A stretch of 53,445 bases of DNA from Lachnospiraceae bacterium (GCA_015057515.1 SVED01000007.1:1-53445); one strand, 5' to 3'. Positions 26,794 to 36,187 are shown, numbered from the stretch's first letter. Translations and numbers: made by a program. The notes: generated by a model not told the origin, from the letters alone.

Positions 26794-29131
26794 TCTCCTC
26801 AACTTTCTTTCCTTCAATGACATATATTGATGAAAAATCAATGTATGAATAATAGTGTCTCAAAATATACATATAGTTATATCCCATCTCGGCTAAAACC
26901 TTTGCACCGTTCTGGCTCATACCTGCTCCATGACCAAAACCGCCACCATAGATAACAAACTTTCCATCTGATTGCTCAATGTAATAATATGGACTTGGCA
27001 ATGACGTCCAACCTGTAACTGCAGTACCATCCTGTCTGATAATTTGCTGGTTAACTGGTGTTATTATGTTTCGGATGTTAGTTTGTCCACTAACCTGTAT
27101 AGTTCCCAGTGTACCCTCTATTTCCAGAATACTTACTACACCACTCTTTGTTCTTTCTACAACTTTTATAGACTTTATGGTTCCTATATCTGTTATATCA
27201 GTGGTGACAAAATCTCCATCCTCATCTTTTATTTTGATATTGTCAGAAGACATTGTAAGTCGTTCTTCAAGCATAGAATTAACTGCTTCAGATATCTCTT
27301 CCTGAGTAAAAGTTATATTCCATCTATAGTATGGCATATCTTTGTCAATAATATCATAACCCTGACTATCCGCTATAAATTGAACAAAGGCTTCCTCCTC
27401 GGACAAATCGATGGTTTCTTTATCTACTGTTTCAACATTTGACTGAAGATAAGGATATGGTGTTCCTCCCCATATTTCCTCATTGGTACATGTAGTTCCA
27501 CCTGAAGTTGAAAAATACATAGGCACTATAACTGCACCATCATATGCAGGTACAATTCCATAGGTATCTTTTACTGCCTTTATACTACTTTTTGTAGCTT
27601 CCACATTGTTATACACCTGACATAATGTGGAATCATCCAAATGAGCCTCATACTCATCAAAACTTTGATCATTCATCTTTGTATAGGCATAGCCCCTTGC
27701 ACATATTGCCATAGCCTTTAAAGCTTCCTCAGGGTTTGTAGATGGCATTTCACTAGAGACTACACTATATAAGTATTCTTCCAACGGAAGCTCGTTAATA
27801 ATGTGTAAACCATCTTCCTTAATTCTAATCTCTATAATACCTGAATAAATTGGATTGCCATACTGTCTCTCCACACTGAGCAATTGTAATTTGCCGTCCT
27901 CATCTGTAGGTTCAATTGTAATGACATCCCCTTCTTCATAGTTATCATAATTGATAGTTACAACTTTTCCCGCTGTTCTTACTGCTTCAGAGTCATCAGA
28001 ATATATAATCTTGTAAGATGAATCACAGGAAATAGTAACCGATGGCATATTGTATGAGGTGTATGTATTGTTGCTTATAATAACTCTTATATTCTCACTG
28101 ATAAAAGAATCTTCTATTACACCAGCGATAATCTTTCCTGAATCCTGTATAAGAAGTACTTCACTGTGTCCCTTTATGACTGGAATACTTTCCTCCCAAA
28201 ACACATCCCCGCTGGCATCATATAATTTGAAATTATCTGCAAAGCTAACCGTTCCCACATTTTCAATTTCAAATATCTGATCACCCACATCCAGTACACG
28301 TCCTCTCAAGGTATCCGCATACTCCTCTAAGGTTGTAACGCCTGTATTATCAAAGGTTAACTTTATTACACTACCTTCTTTTACCTTTAGGGTACTGTCT
28401 GTTTGGGTGCTTTTGCTTGATAATGGATATGTCTTTTCATATCCATTATAAATAAAATTACAATAACCATCTTCTATAGATGTGAGCCAAACGTTAGGAA
28501 ATGTGACTGAAAGTTGACTGTATCCATTTATCTTAAACACCTGTCCATCCTTAACGTACATATCTATGATTTTGTCATGATATTCCTCTGGAAGTTGTAC
28601 TCCTAATATGTATGATTGCTCACCATCAGAAATAGATGTATATGTCTTTCCATCAGCATCAGTCTCATCCTTTATCTCATACACTAAAAAATCTTCTCGC
28701 AAAAGGCCTTGAACCACATCGGCATCCACAATATTGTGATATATGATATCAAATTGTTCTCTTGTTAGCAGTTCATCCTCTGACTTTCCATATAACTCAT
28801 CTAAATAAACCTCTACAGGTGCCTCTATAATGCGAACAACATCCTGTACATACTTAACATCTATAGGGTCACTCTTTGTCAAGGGATCTATAAGTCTGCC
28901 TAAGCTTTTTTCCTTTTCCTCGGTGTCTGCAAGATAGCTGACAATAGTTTCTACCTCACCATATGAATAGTACATACTATAATCCACCGCATCTGTATCC
29001 GTTGATGTAGCATCTGTATTAGTAGCAACCTTATCCTCTTTTTTGAAAAAGTTGCCTATTTCTTTTATCGCAATAGAAAAAACAGATAGCACCAATAGGG
29101 TGGCTATAACCAAAAGTACTTTTTTCTTCAT
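26783..29131 (-). CDS. SpoIID/LytB-domain protein
   Basis: A 782-residue secreted or membrane-anchored protein: N-terminal hydrophobic segment (about 4-24), a long Thr/Asp-rich extracytoplasmic region with beta-rich repeats (about 30-430) and a C-terminal SpoIID domain (about 450-770) with EYLYSVVSSEMPSTNPEEALKAMAICARGYAY and, near the end, GGGFGHGAGMSQNGAK. SpoIID is a lytic transglycosylase that trims denuded glycan during engulfment; Glu in SSEMP is in the position of its catalytic residue. This protein is about twice the usual length, so it may be a vegetative wall-associated relative rather than SpoIID itself. It lies directly downstream of the putative 6S RNA. Confidence 0.87.
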   Translation of the reverse strand: MKKKVLLVIATLLVLSVFSIAIKEIGNFFKKEDKVATNTDATSTDTDAVDYSMYYSYGEVETIVSYLADTEEKEKSLGRLIDPLTKSDPIDVKYVQDVVRIIEAPVEVYLDELYGKSEDELLTREQFDIIYHNIVDADVVQGLLREDFLVYEIKDETDADGKTYTSISDGEQSYILGVQLPEEYHDKIIDMYVKDGQVFKINGYSQLSVTFPNVWLTSIEDGYCNFIYNGYEKTYPLSSKSTQTDSTLKVKEGSVIKLTFDNTGVTTLEEYADTLRGRVLDVGDQIFEIENVGTVSFADNFKLYDASGDVFWEESIPVIKGHSEVLLIQDSGKIIAGVIEDSFISENIRVIISNNTYTSYNMPSVTISCDSSYKIIYSDDSEAVRTAGKVVTINYDNYEEGDVITIEPTDEDGKLQLLSVERQYGNPIYSGIIEIRIKEDGLHIINELPLEEYLYSVVSSEMPSTNPEEALKAMAICARGYAYTKMNDQSFDEYEAHLDDSTLCQVYNNVEATKSSIKAVKDTYGIVPAYDGAVIVPMYFSTSGGTTCTNEEIWGGTPYPYLQSNVETVDKETIDLSEEEAFVQFIADSQGYDIIDKDMPYYRWNITFTQEEISEAVNSMLEERLTMSSDNIKIKDEDGDFVTTDITDIGTIKSIKVVERTKSGVVSILEIEGTLGTIQVSGQTNIRNIITPVNQQIIRQDGTAVTGWTSLPSPYYYIEQSDGKFVIYGGGFGHGAGMSQNGAKVLAEMGYNYMYILRHYYSYIDFSSIYVIEGKKVEENEQ

Positions 29132-29145
29132 GGGAACAAACCTCC

Positions 29146-29350
29146 AAAAAAATATATATCCGGGATGCCGTTTCCTGCCTTTTGACTCCTAGCTAAGCTA
29201 GGTGGGCAACCGCACGTAGTATTTTGTCTTCCACTGATAGACGAGGCCTGACATAGGACTACGATATAGGAATCCCGTTAAAAGTAAATGTAGGTTCAAA
29301 ATTAACAGGAGTTATCGAACATTCCAGATATATATGTAGTGACAAATCTT
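29146..29350 (-). ncRNA. ssrS: Probable 6S RNA
   Basis: A promoter (TTGAAA-17-TATAAT) would start a transcript near 29350 that ends at a U-run (29146-29152), about 200 nt, the usual 6S size. The ends form a 16-base closing helix: 5' AUAUAUAUCUGGAAUG (near 29320) with 3' CAUCCCGGAUAUAUAU just before the U-run. After the 5' arm comes AUGUUCG and a weakly paired bubble; the middle forms a terminal stem (CGUAGU with ACUACG, inner GUCU with AGAC), and a small hairpin CCUAGC/GCUAGG sits on the 3' side of the bubble. The 3' part (CACCU, hairpin, AAAGGC, CGGCAUCCCGG) resembles E. coli 6S (CGGCAUCUCGG). 6S RNA binds RNA polymerase holoenzyme. Identity rests on architecture and partial similarity, not a model search. 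Confidence 0.72.
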
Positions 29351-29356
29351 TTATTT

Positions 29357-29385
29357 ATTATATTATATTTATATGCAATTTTCAA
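29357..29385 (-). promoter_or_regulatory. Promoter for the probable 6S RNA
   Basis: On the minus strand TTGAAA (29380-29385), 17 bases, TATAAT (29357-29362), in an AT-rich stretch. Read-through past the 6S U-run could also feed the SpoIID-like gene. Confidence 0.75.
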
Positions 29386-29534
29386 GAAAATATTTATTTA
29401 ACACCTCATTAGAAAGTTGATTTTTTTCAGTGAATTAGACATTTTTTCACAAATAAAATCAAACCTATGGCTAATTACCTTTTATTATGATATTCTATTA
29501 GACATATTAAGAAAAAACTAAGTGAGGTACTTTT

Positions 29535-30767
29535 ATGAAAAAGAATTGTATAGTTGCCCAATCAGGAGGACCAACTGTAGCTATAAATGCTTCTTTGGCA
29601 GGAGTCATCAAGGAAGCCATCCAAAGCGATTGTTACGAAACCGTCTATGGCTCTATCCATGGTATCCAGGGAGTTTTTAAAAGAGAATTTTTAGACCTAT
29701 CAAAAAGCAGTGACCGCTTCATAGAACAATTAAAATATACCCCTGCTATGTATCTTGGTTCTTGCAGATACAAGTTGCCAGACACAGAAGAGGACATCAC
29801 AGCTTACGAAACACTTTTTGCTATATTTGAGGAAATGAACATAGGTGCCTTTTTCTATATCGGTGGCAATGACTCAATGGACACAGTTGCAAAGCTTTCC
29901 AAATATGCCCAGTCCATCGGTAGCCCTATCCGTGTTGTCGGAATTCCAAAAACCATTGATAACGACCTTGTAGGGGTAGACCACACTCCTGGTTTTGGTT
30001 CTGCCGCCAAATACATTGCATCGAGCATGAGAGAAATGGCTTACGACACATATATTTATGATTTAAACAGTGTTCTTATAGTTGAAATAATGGGAAGAGA
30101 TGCCGGTTGGCTCACTGCTGCTTCAGCGCTTGCCAGAAACAGTTTTAGCAAGGCACCTCACCTTATATATCTTCCTGAGGTTGCCTTCGACAAAGACAAC
30201 TTCATAAAGGATATCCAAGCCCTTATGCCTACCACAAAAAACATTATCATTGCTGTGTCAGAGGGTATTCGAGACAAGAATGGCAATTATATATCAGCTA
30301 CCACTGCTGCTGCAGACAAATTCGGTCACGCACAGCTTAGTGGCACAGGAAAATGTTTAGAGCTTTTAGTAAAGGAACGCTTAGGCGTAAAGGTTCGTTC
30401 AGTAGAAATTAACGTACTCCAAAGATGTGCTGCTCATATGGCATCTATGGCAGATATTGATGAGGCTTTCTTACTCGGTAGCTTAGCTGTCGAGAAAGCT
30501 TCAGAAGGTCATACAGCTATAATGACCGGACTTGTCCGCACTTCTAACACTCCTTATACTTACGAGCTTATCACCCTTCCTGTTTCAGAAGTAGCCAATC
30601 AGGCAAAGGAGGTTCCAAGGCACTGGATAAATGACTCCGGAAATGATGTCACCTCAGATATGATTGACTATATCAAGCCTTTACTCGAGGGTGAAGTACC
30701 AACAAACTACGTAGATGGCGTTGTTGATTACTTAGATGTGAGTCATCTTATTCCAGATTCCAACTAA
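29535..30767 (+). CDS. 6-phosphofructokinase, likely pyrophosphate-dependent
   Basis: Phosphorylates fructose 6-phosphate to fructose 1,6-bisphosphate. The 410-residue length and sequence match the long PFK group. The phosphate-donor loop reads GGNDSMDT near 110, with Asp where ATP enzymes have Gly, and the substrate motif reads GIPKTIDNDL near 137 with Lys where ATP enzymes usually have Gly; this Asp/Lys pair is the known signature of PPi-dependent enzymes. EIMGRDAGWLTA follows near 188. GTGAGGTA precedes the start. Single gene with a strong bidirectional terminator. Confidence 0.92.
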   Translation: MKKNCIVAQSGGPTVAINASLAGVIKEAIQSDCYETVYGSIHGIQGVFKREFLDLSKSSDRFIEQLKYTPAMYLGSCRYKLPDTEEDITAYETLFAIFEEMNIGAFFYIGGNDSMDTVAKLSKYAQSIGSPIRVVGIPKTIDNDLVGVDHTPGFGSAAKYIASSMREMAYDTYIYDLNSVLIVEIMGRDAGWLTAASALARNSFSKAPHLIYLPEVAFDKDNFIKDIQALMPTTKNIIIAVSEGIRDKNGNYISATTAAADKFGHAQLSGTGKCLELLVKERLGVKVRSVEINVLQRCAAHMASMADIDEAFLLGSLAVEKASEGHTAIMTGLVRTSNTPYTYELITLPVSEVANQAKEVPRHWINDSGNDVTSDMIDYIKPLLEGEVPTNYVDGVVDYLDVSHLIPDSN

Positions 30768-30774
30768 TATATTC

Positions 30775-30816
30775 ACATAAAAAAACAGCTTTCATAAGAA
30801 AGCTGTTTTTTTATGT
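30775..30816. terminator. Bidirectional terminator between PFK and LCP genes
   Basis: Perfect 19-bp stem (30775-30793 with 30798-30816), ATAA loop, A and T runs in both arms. It overlaps the last base of the LCP gene stop codon. Confidence 0.9.
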
Positions 30817-31916
30817 CATCGCCCTGGTATAGTTGTATAATCTATTGGCTGATCTGTCTGCCATGTCTCCTCTTCAATCTTCACACTAGAATCAATAACT
30901 GACTGAGTTGGTACATAATTTTCTGTTCCAAAAAGGAAATAATGAAGGGCTGATACATTCATTTCCAAATCAGTTGCAACAACTATAGAACCCTTTGTCT
31001 CATGCATTGGAATAGAATAAGTAAATGGGAAACCTGTAGTTGCCACTATCTTGTAATCAAACATATCTGATATCATATCTGACATCTCATCCTTAGATAT
31101 ACTTGTAAGGATGTTAGGAAATACAACATCAAGCATACTGTTAATAGTCTTCATATCAGACTTTAATGCTTCCTTAATCATAGCCTGAAGTACCTCTCGC
31201 TGTCTCTCAGTTCTAGTAATATCTCCCTGATCTGTACTTCTAATTCTTGCATAGGCTGTAGCCTGTGTACCATTGAGTCTAAGGTTACCAGTCTCAAAAA
31301 CTCCATCTGAATAACCCCCCACTGTATTTAGCTGCTCAGCTATACACATATTAAGGGCTGCAAGCTCATTTTCTTCAACACCTACAGTTACGCCACCAAG
31401 CTCGTCAATAGCAAGCGTAAGAGCATGCCAGTTAACTGTAATAAATTCTGTTATCTCAAGGTCAAGGTTAGCATTCAGAGTCTTAACAGCTAATTCAGGA
31501 CCACCATATGCATATGCTGCGTTGACCTTTGCTGTAATACCACTTCCATCCTCAATCTCAAGAAGAGTATCTCTATATACAGAAACAATTCTGACTTCCT
31601 TAGTGTCATTGTTAATACTAGCTATCATAATAGCATCACTACGGTTACCTGCTCCAAGAGATGTATCTCTTGCATCAACACCAAATAAGGCAATAGTTTT
31701 GTATCCTTTTTGAGCTTCATTAGCACCTTCGTTGATAGCTAACTCATCCCTGTCTATCTCCATATGCTGAACATTTTGTTCGTATTTACTGCCCAACCAA
31801 AAGCTTATATATGCTATGGTCATAACAACAAGAACAACAATCTCTACAAATAAAGCTATACCCCATTTTAGATTGGGATTTAACCTTTTCTTTCTACTTT
31901 TAGATTTATTACTCAT
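30816..31916 (-). CDS. LytR-CpsA-Psr (LCP) family protein
   Basis: LCP enzymes transfer lipid-linked glycopolymers onto peptidoglycan outside the membrane. The 366-residue protein has a basic N-terminus (KSRKKRLNPNLK), one membrane segment (about 18-41) and the LCP domain (about 75-240) with IALFGVDARD, GNRSDAIMIASIN, VSVYRDT and the Arg cluster in AYARIRSTDQGDITRTERQREVL that binds the pyrophosphate. The C-terminal tail is Thr-rich. Its neighbours, a GT2 enzyme, a UDP-sugar pyrophosphorylase and the wall-polymer export operon, fit polymer attachment. Confidence 0.92.
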   Translation of the reverse strand: MSNKSKSRKKRLNPNLKWGIALFVEIVVLVVMTIAYISFWLGSKYEQNVQHMEIDRDELAINEGANEAQKGYKTIALFGVDARDTSLGAGNRSDAIMIASINNDTKEVRIVSVYRDTLLEIEDGSGITAKVNAAYAYGGPELAVKTLNANLDLEITEFITVNWHALTLAIDELGGVTVGVEENELAALNMCIAEQLNTVGGYSDGVFETGNLRLNGTQATAYARIRSTDQGDITRTERQREVLQAMIKEALKSDMKTINSMLDVVFPNILTSISKDEMSDMISDMFDYKIVATTGFPFTYSIPMHETKGSIVVATDLEMNVSALHYFLFGTENYVPTQSVIDSSVKIEEETWQTDQPIDYTTIPGR

Positions 31917-31966
31917 ATCTATATCCTTCCGAAAATTTCAATCAATCAAAACACAATGTTCTATAT

Positions 31967-31995
31967 ATGATACCTTATTTTTCATAAAATTACAA
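31967..31995 (-). promoter_or_regulatory. LCP gene promoter
   Basis: On the minus strand TTGTAA (31990-31995), 17 bases, TATCAT (31967-31972), about 50 bp before the start. Confidence 0.65.
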
Positions 31996-32015
31996 TATGT
32001 AATTATTTTCTATTC

Positions 32016-32044
32016 TTGTGAATGATATTCCATTATGTTATACT
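32016..32044 (+). promoter_or_regulatory. Promoter for GT2 and UDP-sugar pyrophosphorylase genes
   Basis: TTGTGA (32016-32021), 17 bases, TATACT (32039-32044), placing transcription start near 32051 and supporting the ATG at 32083 rather than 32035. Confidence 0.65.
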
Positions 32045-32082
32045 GTATTAGCAATTATATAAAGGTAACTAGGTTAAATATT

Positions 32083-32865
32083 ATGAACAATGAAACAACA
32101 ACTAACAACCTCATATTAAGTTCTTACTTTTCCCAGGATGTAAGCAAAAAAGCATTATGCGTGATAATGCCTGCCTACAACGAGGGTGCTGCAATATGCA
32201 ACAATCTACTTAATGCATCCAGCATTATATCCGAATTTTGCAAGGATTATATTATCATTGCAGTCAACGACGGAAGTAAAGACAATACTGAATCAGAGAT
32301 TATTAAGGCATCCGAGAAAGATTCTAACATTGCTTATATCAGTTACCATCAAAACAAAGGAAAAGGCGGTGCAATATCCACTGGTGTACATTACGCAAAC
32401 TCAACCTATACCGCTTTTTTAGACTCAGATTTAGAGCTTTCGCCTTCTATGCTTGAAGAATTCCTAACTCAGCTTGAAAAAGGTAATGGCGATATAGCAA
32501 TTGGTTCTAAGCTGCACAAGGAATCAAAGCTTAACTATCCTGCCATAAGGAAGTTTTTAAGTCTTGGTTACTACTTGCTATTAAAATTACTTTTCAGACT
32601 CAAAATAAAAGATACCCAAACCGGTATAAAACTATTTAAAACCCAGGTTGTAAAACCTATTTGTGAAAGCTTGTCTACCTATGGTTTTGCCTATGATATA
32701 GAGATTTTGGCCAAAGCAACAAAGAAAGGATACTCTATCATAGAGATGCCTATAGTTTTGAATTTTTCCAGAGACGAAAAATCCAAATCAAGATTTTCAC
32801 TTAAAGTAATTATACGAATGTTCAAAGAAACTCTAAAAGTTAAAAAAGCGGTAAAACAATACTAG
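32083..32865 (+). CDS. Family 2 glycosyltransferase (dolichol-phosphate-sugar synthase-like)
   Basis: A 260-residue cytoplasmic GT-A enzyme with VIMPAYNEGAAI near 28, IIAVNDGSKDNT, the YHQNKGKGGAISTGV motif and the metal-binding AFLDSDLEL near 110. The NKGKGGA block and length match the DPM1/ALG5-type group that loads a sugar onto a polyprenyl phosphate. It has no C-terminal membrane segments. The start at 32083 (MNNETTTNN) lies downstream of the promoter's start site, although its ribosome site is weak; the upstream ATG at 32035 overlaps the -10 box. It is 15 bp upstream of the UDP-sugar pyrophosphorylase, suggesting a shared nucleotide-sugar route. Confidence 0.85.
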   Translation: MNNETTTNNLILSSYFSQDVSKKALCVIMPAYNEGAAICNNLLNASSIISEFCKDYIIIAVNDGSKDNTESEIIKASEKDSNIAYISYHQNKGKGGAISTGVHYANSTYTAFLDSDLELSPSMLEEFLTQLEKGNGDIAIGSKLHKESKLNYPAIRKFLSLGYYLLLKLLFRLKIKDTQTGIKLFKTQVVKPICESLSTYGFAYDIEILAKATKKGYSIIEMPIVLNFSRDEKSKSRFSLKVIIRMFKETLKVKKAVKQY

Positions 32866-32880
32866 CTTTACGGAGGATAT

Positions 32881-34098
32881 ATGCAGGAAAATATACTAGA
32901 TATATTAAAAGAAAAGGAACAATTTCATATCATCGAACACTTAGAAAGTTTATCTGAGAAGGAAGCAGCTAAGCTTACTGAGCAAATCGAGGCTATTGAC
33001 TGGACTTTTTTAGATTACCTAAAAGAATCCCCAAAGAAAAGCAGTGTTATTGAACCAATACCTGCTCTTCAGATAAAAGATATCGACAATATGTCTGAGA
33101 CATACAAGACCATTGGTTCTAAGGCTATTAAGGACGGCAAGCTCTGTCTGTTACTTTTAGCAGGTGGACAGGGCACCAGACTTGGACATGATAAACCAAA
33201 AGGCGCTTACAATATGGGCATAACCAAAGATCTTTATATCTTCGAGCTCCTTATAGAACACACTATGGATGTTGTAAAGATGACAGACACCTGGATTCAC
33301 ATGTACATTATGACAAGTGATATCAACTACCATGACACCATTTCATTCTTCAAAGAACACAACTACTTTGGCTATAACCCCGACTTCCTACATTTCTTTG
33401 TTCAAGAGCTTAATCCTGCCACTGATTTTGATGGCAGGCTTTTGCTAAGTTCAAGGGATTCTCTTGCCCTTTCACCTAATGGCAATGGTGGATGGTTCAG
33501 TTCTCTAAAGCGTTGTGGCCTTTTGGACACTATTCTTTCCTCTGATATGGAATGGATTAATGTCTTTTCAGTAGATAATGTTTTACAAAGAATCGCAGAT
33601 CCTATTTTTTTAGGTGCAACTATACACAGCAAAAAAATGTGTGGTTCAAAGGTTGTTTACAAAGCCTCAGCTGAAGAAAAAGTAGGTGCTATATGCAAAG
33701 AAAACGGCAAGCCACATATTATTGAGTATTATGAGTTATCAAAGGATATGATGTACCAGACCAATGAAGATGGTTCCCTTGCATATGGATATGGTGTAAT
33801 ACTAAACTACCTGTTCCCTATCCACAGACTTAAAGAAACACTAGACATTAAAATGCCTCTTCACGTAGTGAAAAAAGCTGTTCCGTATATCAATTCTACG
33901 GGAGAACTCATAACACCAACAGAACCAAATGCATACAAATTCGAAACTCTGGCTCTTGACCTTATTCATGAGATGGATGATTGTCTTGTATATGAGGTTA
34001 GCAGAGAGAAAGAATTTGCCCCTGTAAAAAATCGTGTTGGTGTTGATTCAGTAGACACAGCAAGAGAGCTTCTCAGCAAAAATGGATATACCCTGTAA
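32881..34098 (+). CDS. UDPGP-family UDP-sugar pyrophosphorylase
   Basis: Uridylyltransferase of the eukaryotic-type UDPGP family that makes UDP-GlcNAc, UDP-GalNAc or UDP-glucose from UTP and the sugar 1-phosphate. The 405-residue protein carries LLLAGGQGTRLGHDKPKGAYNMG near 96-118, the UTP-binding signature, and MYIMTSDINYHDT, NGNGGWFSSL and WINVFSVDNVLQRIADPIFLG, the UAP1-type substrate region. GGAGG-type site (cggaggata) precedes the ATG. The last codons and the stop form one arm of the terminator hairpin. Which sugar is used cannot be told from sequence alone. Confidence 0.88.
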   Translation: MQENILDILKEKEQFHIIEHLESLSEKEAAKLTEQIEAIDWTFLDYLKESPKKSSVIEPIPALQIKDIDNMSETYKTIGSKAIKDGKLCLLLLAGGQGTRLGHDKPKGAYNMGITKDLYIFELLIEHTMDVVKMTDTWIHMYIMTSDINYHDTISFFKEHNYFGYNPDFLHFFVQELNPATDFDGRLLLSSRDSLALSPNGNGGWFSSLKRCGLLDTILSSDMEWINVFSVDNVLQRIADPIFLGATIHSKKMCGSKVVYKASAEEKVGAICKENGKPHIIEYYELSKDMMYQTNEDGSLAYGYGVILNYLFPIHRLKETLDIKMPLHVVKKAVPYINSTGELITPTEPNAYKFETLALDLIHEMDDCLVYEVSREKEFAPVKNRVGVDSVDTARELLSKNGYTL

Positions 34099-34123
34099 TG
34101 TTACAACTACAGGGTATATCCAT
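34082..34123. terminator. Bidirectional terminator overlapping the pyrophosphorylase stop
   Basis: Perfect 16-bp stem (34082-34097 with 34108-34123), 10-base loop, with T-rich sequence after it on both strands. Its left arm is coding sequence for the C-terminal NGYTL and the stop codon. It also ends the wall-polymer operon on the minus strand. Confidence 0.88.
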
Positions 34124-34124
34124 T

Positions 34125-34946
34125 TTATTTATATTTTTTTAAGCCGTTGTATGTATATGCAAACATCATAAAAGCTGATTTCACTTTTCCAAAACCTGCA
34201 TAACAGTAAGTTCTATATGTCATTTTTGCTGCTTTAAATTTGTTTCGTGATTTACCCCCTATAGACAGCCTGTACTTCATCAAAGGCTCATCTATACCAA
34301 CTACATCACCATAATCTTTTACTATCTGAAGCCATGCCAAATAATCTTCATGAGCATCGTCATGCTCCATAGGATATTTTAGGAGAGCTTCTCTTTTTAC
34401 AAGAACAGAGGAACAATTAATATAATTGGTTTTCTTTAGGTCCTTTATTGTTATAACCTCCGGAGTATGAATAATGTGTCCCACCGGTCTGCCATCATGA
34501 CGAACCAATTCCCTTGCAGTATTACACATAACCGCTCCTGTTTCCTCCATCGCTACAATCTGTCGCTTTAGCTTATTTTCCACCCACCAATCATCAGAAT
34601 CAAGAAGGGCAATATACTCTCCTTTTGCAAGGTTAACACCTATGTTTCTAGTAACAGCCACTCCCTGATTTGCTTTATTTTTATAAACGGAAACCAGAGT
34701 ATCATCCACCTTCCCTTGCCAATATAAAACAACCTCACAATTTTCCTTGTGAAGCTCCTTTGGCACTATCTCATTCCTTGGCACAAAATCCGTAGCATAC
34801 TGTTGAACAAAAAAATCTATGGATGAATCCTTTGAGCAATCATCAATTACAATAATCTCCTTTTCCACATCCTGAAGCAATGCAGAGGAAACTGCATGTA
34901 TCACATAATTTCCTGAATTGTATGATGGCACAATAACAGAAACCAT
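34125..34946 (-). CDS. Family 2 glycosyltransferase (cell-surface polymer)
   Basis: A 273-residue GT-A transferase with VSVIVPSYNSGNYVIHAVSS at the N-terminus, VIDDCSKDSS, NQGVAVTRNIGVNLAKGEYIALLDSDDWW (the DxD motif near 125-130), and HEDYLAWLQIVKDYG toward the end. It probably adds a sugar to the polymer repeat or linkage unit. The start at 34946 is preferred: AAGGAG lies 7 bases upstream, and the ATG follows the preceding stop by one base, so translation is coupled. It is the last gene of the operon. Confidence 0.9.
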   Translation of the reverse strand: MVSVIVPSYNSGNYVIHAVSSALLQDVEKEIIVIDDCSKDSSIDFFVQQYATDFVPRNEIVPKELHKENCEVVLYWQGKVDDTLVSVYKNKANQGVAVTRNIGVNLAKGEYIALLDSDDWWVENKLKRQIVAMEETGAVMCNTARELVRHDGRPVGHIIHTPEVITIKDLKKTNYINCSSVLVKREALLKYPMEHDDAHEDYLAWLQIVKDYGDVVGIDEPLMKYRLSIGGKSRNKFKAAKMTYRTYCYAGFGKVKSAFMMFAYTYNGLKKYK

Positions 34947-34947
34947 A

Positions 34948-36168
34948 CTAACTCCTTCCTTCAAATACTAGTTTCATAATTCTGTCTGTTGCATGTCCGT
35001 CACATGCACTCATGTACTTTTCCCTAAATTCAATGACTCTTTCCCTATCAAATGTGTTATCTATGTCCGAAATGTAATCTACAATCTCAGATGTTGTTGT
35101 TACAATAGGTCCTGGAACAAAATCCTTATAGTCGTAATAGAAACCTCTCCAATCAAAATAGTCCTCTAAATCATGAGCAAGGAATATCATAGGTCTTACA
35201 AACAATGAATATTCAAATACCAACGATGAATAATCTGATATACATATATCACTGACAATAATTAAATCTTCTATTGTAGACATATCAGTTAAATCCTTGG
35301 CAAACTCCTTGTACTTATCCAGGATAACAGGTCTACGCTTAACAAAAGGATGGTGCTTGAATATAATAACATATTCATCCCCAAATGCATCAAAAAGCTG
35401 CTCTACATCTAAAACATCCGGTGTTTTCGCCTTGGCAACTCTACCTCGAAAAGTGGGGGCATATAGTATTACTTTTTTGTTTCTCGCCTGAGGAAATACC
35501 CTATATACTCTGTCCTTTGCCGAAGAAATAAACTCTTTGTCAAAAAAGACATCCGTGCGTGAAACTCCTGTTGCCTTCACCACACCTTTTTCATTTTTTA
35601 AGGACATAGCCTCTTCGTAGGCCCATATAACTTCAGGAGAACTTACTGTTACATGAGTGTAGTTCCTGTGATAAGGGTACTTTTCCAAAGTAGCTTTATT
35701 ATCTCCAAATTTTAATTCTGCCGTACTCATGCCAAATTTTTTGAAGGCACCACATCCATGCCACAGCTGAGTTAATATTGTTTCTTTTCTCATAGAAAGA
35801 CAGCTGGTAACATTGGAGGATTCGTTCATAAACACATATTTTGCAGTCGCAATGTCCTTAACCATTGCTTTGCATAAATTTCTATATTCTTTTCTTTTAG
35901 CGAAACTCATCCTTAAAAAATGAGTGCTTACCTTGTAGCATGAGTCCCTTTTAACCCTATCATATATCAAGGAAAAATTGTCACTTATTTCAGGCATTCT
36001 TACTTCTATAAAAACCACTTTATAATCATCCACTGGTTTTTTTGAAAACTTTTTGTAAATGCCCGGATAAAGAATTCTTAAAGTATAAAACTTATAACCC
36101 TTTGACAGTATTTTTCGAAACTTCTTTTTTAGTTTAGAAAATCTCTTATATATTCCAGTATTACCCAT
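34948..36168 (-). CDS. CDP-glycerol/ribitol glycerophosphotransferase family protein (1)
   Basis: TagB/TagF-type enzyme (406 residues) that transfers an alditol phosphate from its CDP form to a growing wall polymer at the inner membrane face. Visible family motifs: ILTQLWHGCGAFKKFGMS near 130, TGVSRTDVFFD, KKVILYAPTFRG, FKHHPF and ISDICISDYSSLVFEYSLFVRPMIFL. A basic N-terminus suggests peripheral membrane binding. It pairs with a second paralogue immediately upstream, typical of a primase/polymerase pair. Confidence 0.9.
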   Translation of the reverse strand: MGNTGIYKRFSKLKKKFRKILSKGYKFYTLRILYPGIYKKFSKKPVDDYKVVFIEVRMPEISDNFSLIYDRVKRDSCYKVSTHFLRMSFAKRKEYRNLCKAMVKDIATAKYVFMNESSNVTSCLSMRKETILTQLWHGCGAFKKFGMSTAELKFGDNKATLEKYPYHRNYTHVTVSSPEVIWAYEEAMSLKNEKGVVKATGVSRTDVFFDKEFISSAKDRVYRVFPQARNKKVILYAPTFRGRVAKAKTPDVLDVEQLFDAFGDEYVIIFKHHPFVKRRPVILDKYKEFAKDLTDMSTIEDLIIVSDICISDYSSLVFEYSLFVRPMIFLAHDLEDYFDWRGFYYDYKDFVPGPIVTTTSEIVDYISDIDNTFDRERVIEFREKYMSACDGHATDRIMKLVFEGRS

Positions 36169-36187
36169 ACTATTAAAACCTCTGATG

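Noticed and set aside
29157-29285. Riboswitch or T-box upstream of the SpoIID-like gene
   Set aside because: None of the conserved motifs of the common riboswitch classes or of T-boxes is present; the extended closing helix, promoter and U-run fit a stand-alone 6S RNA better.
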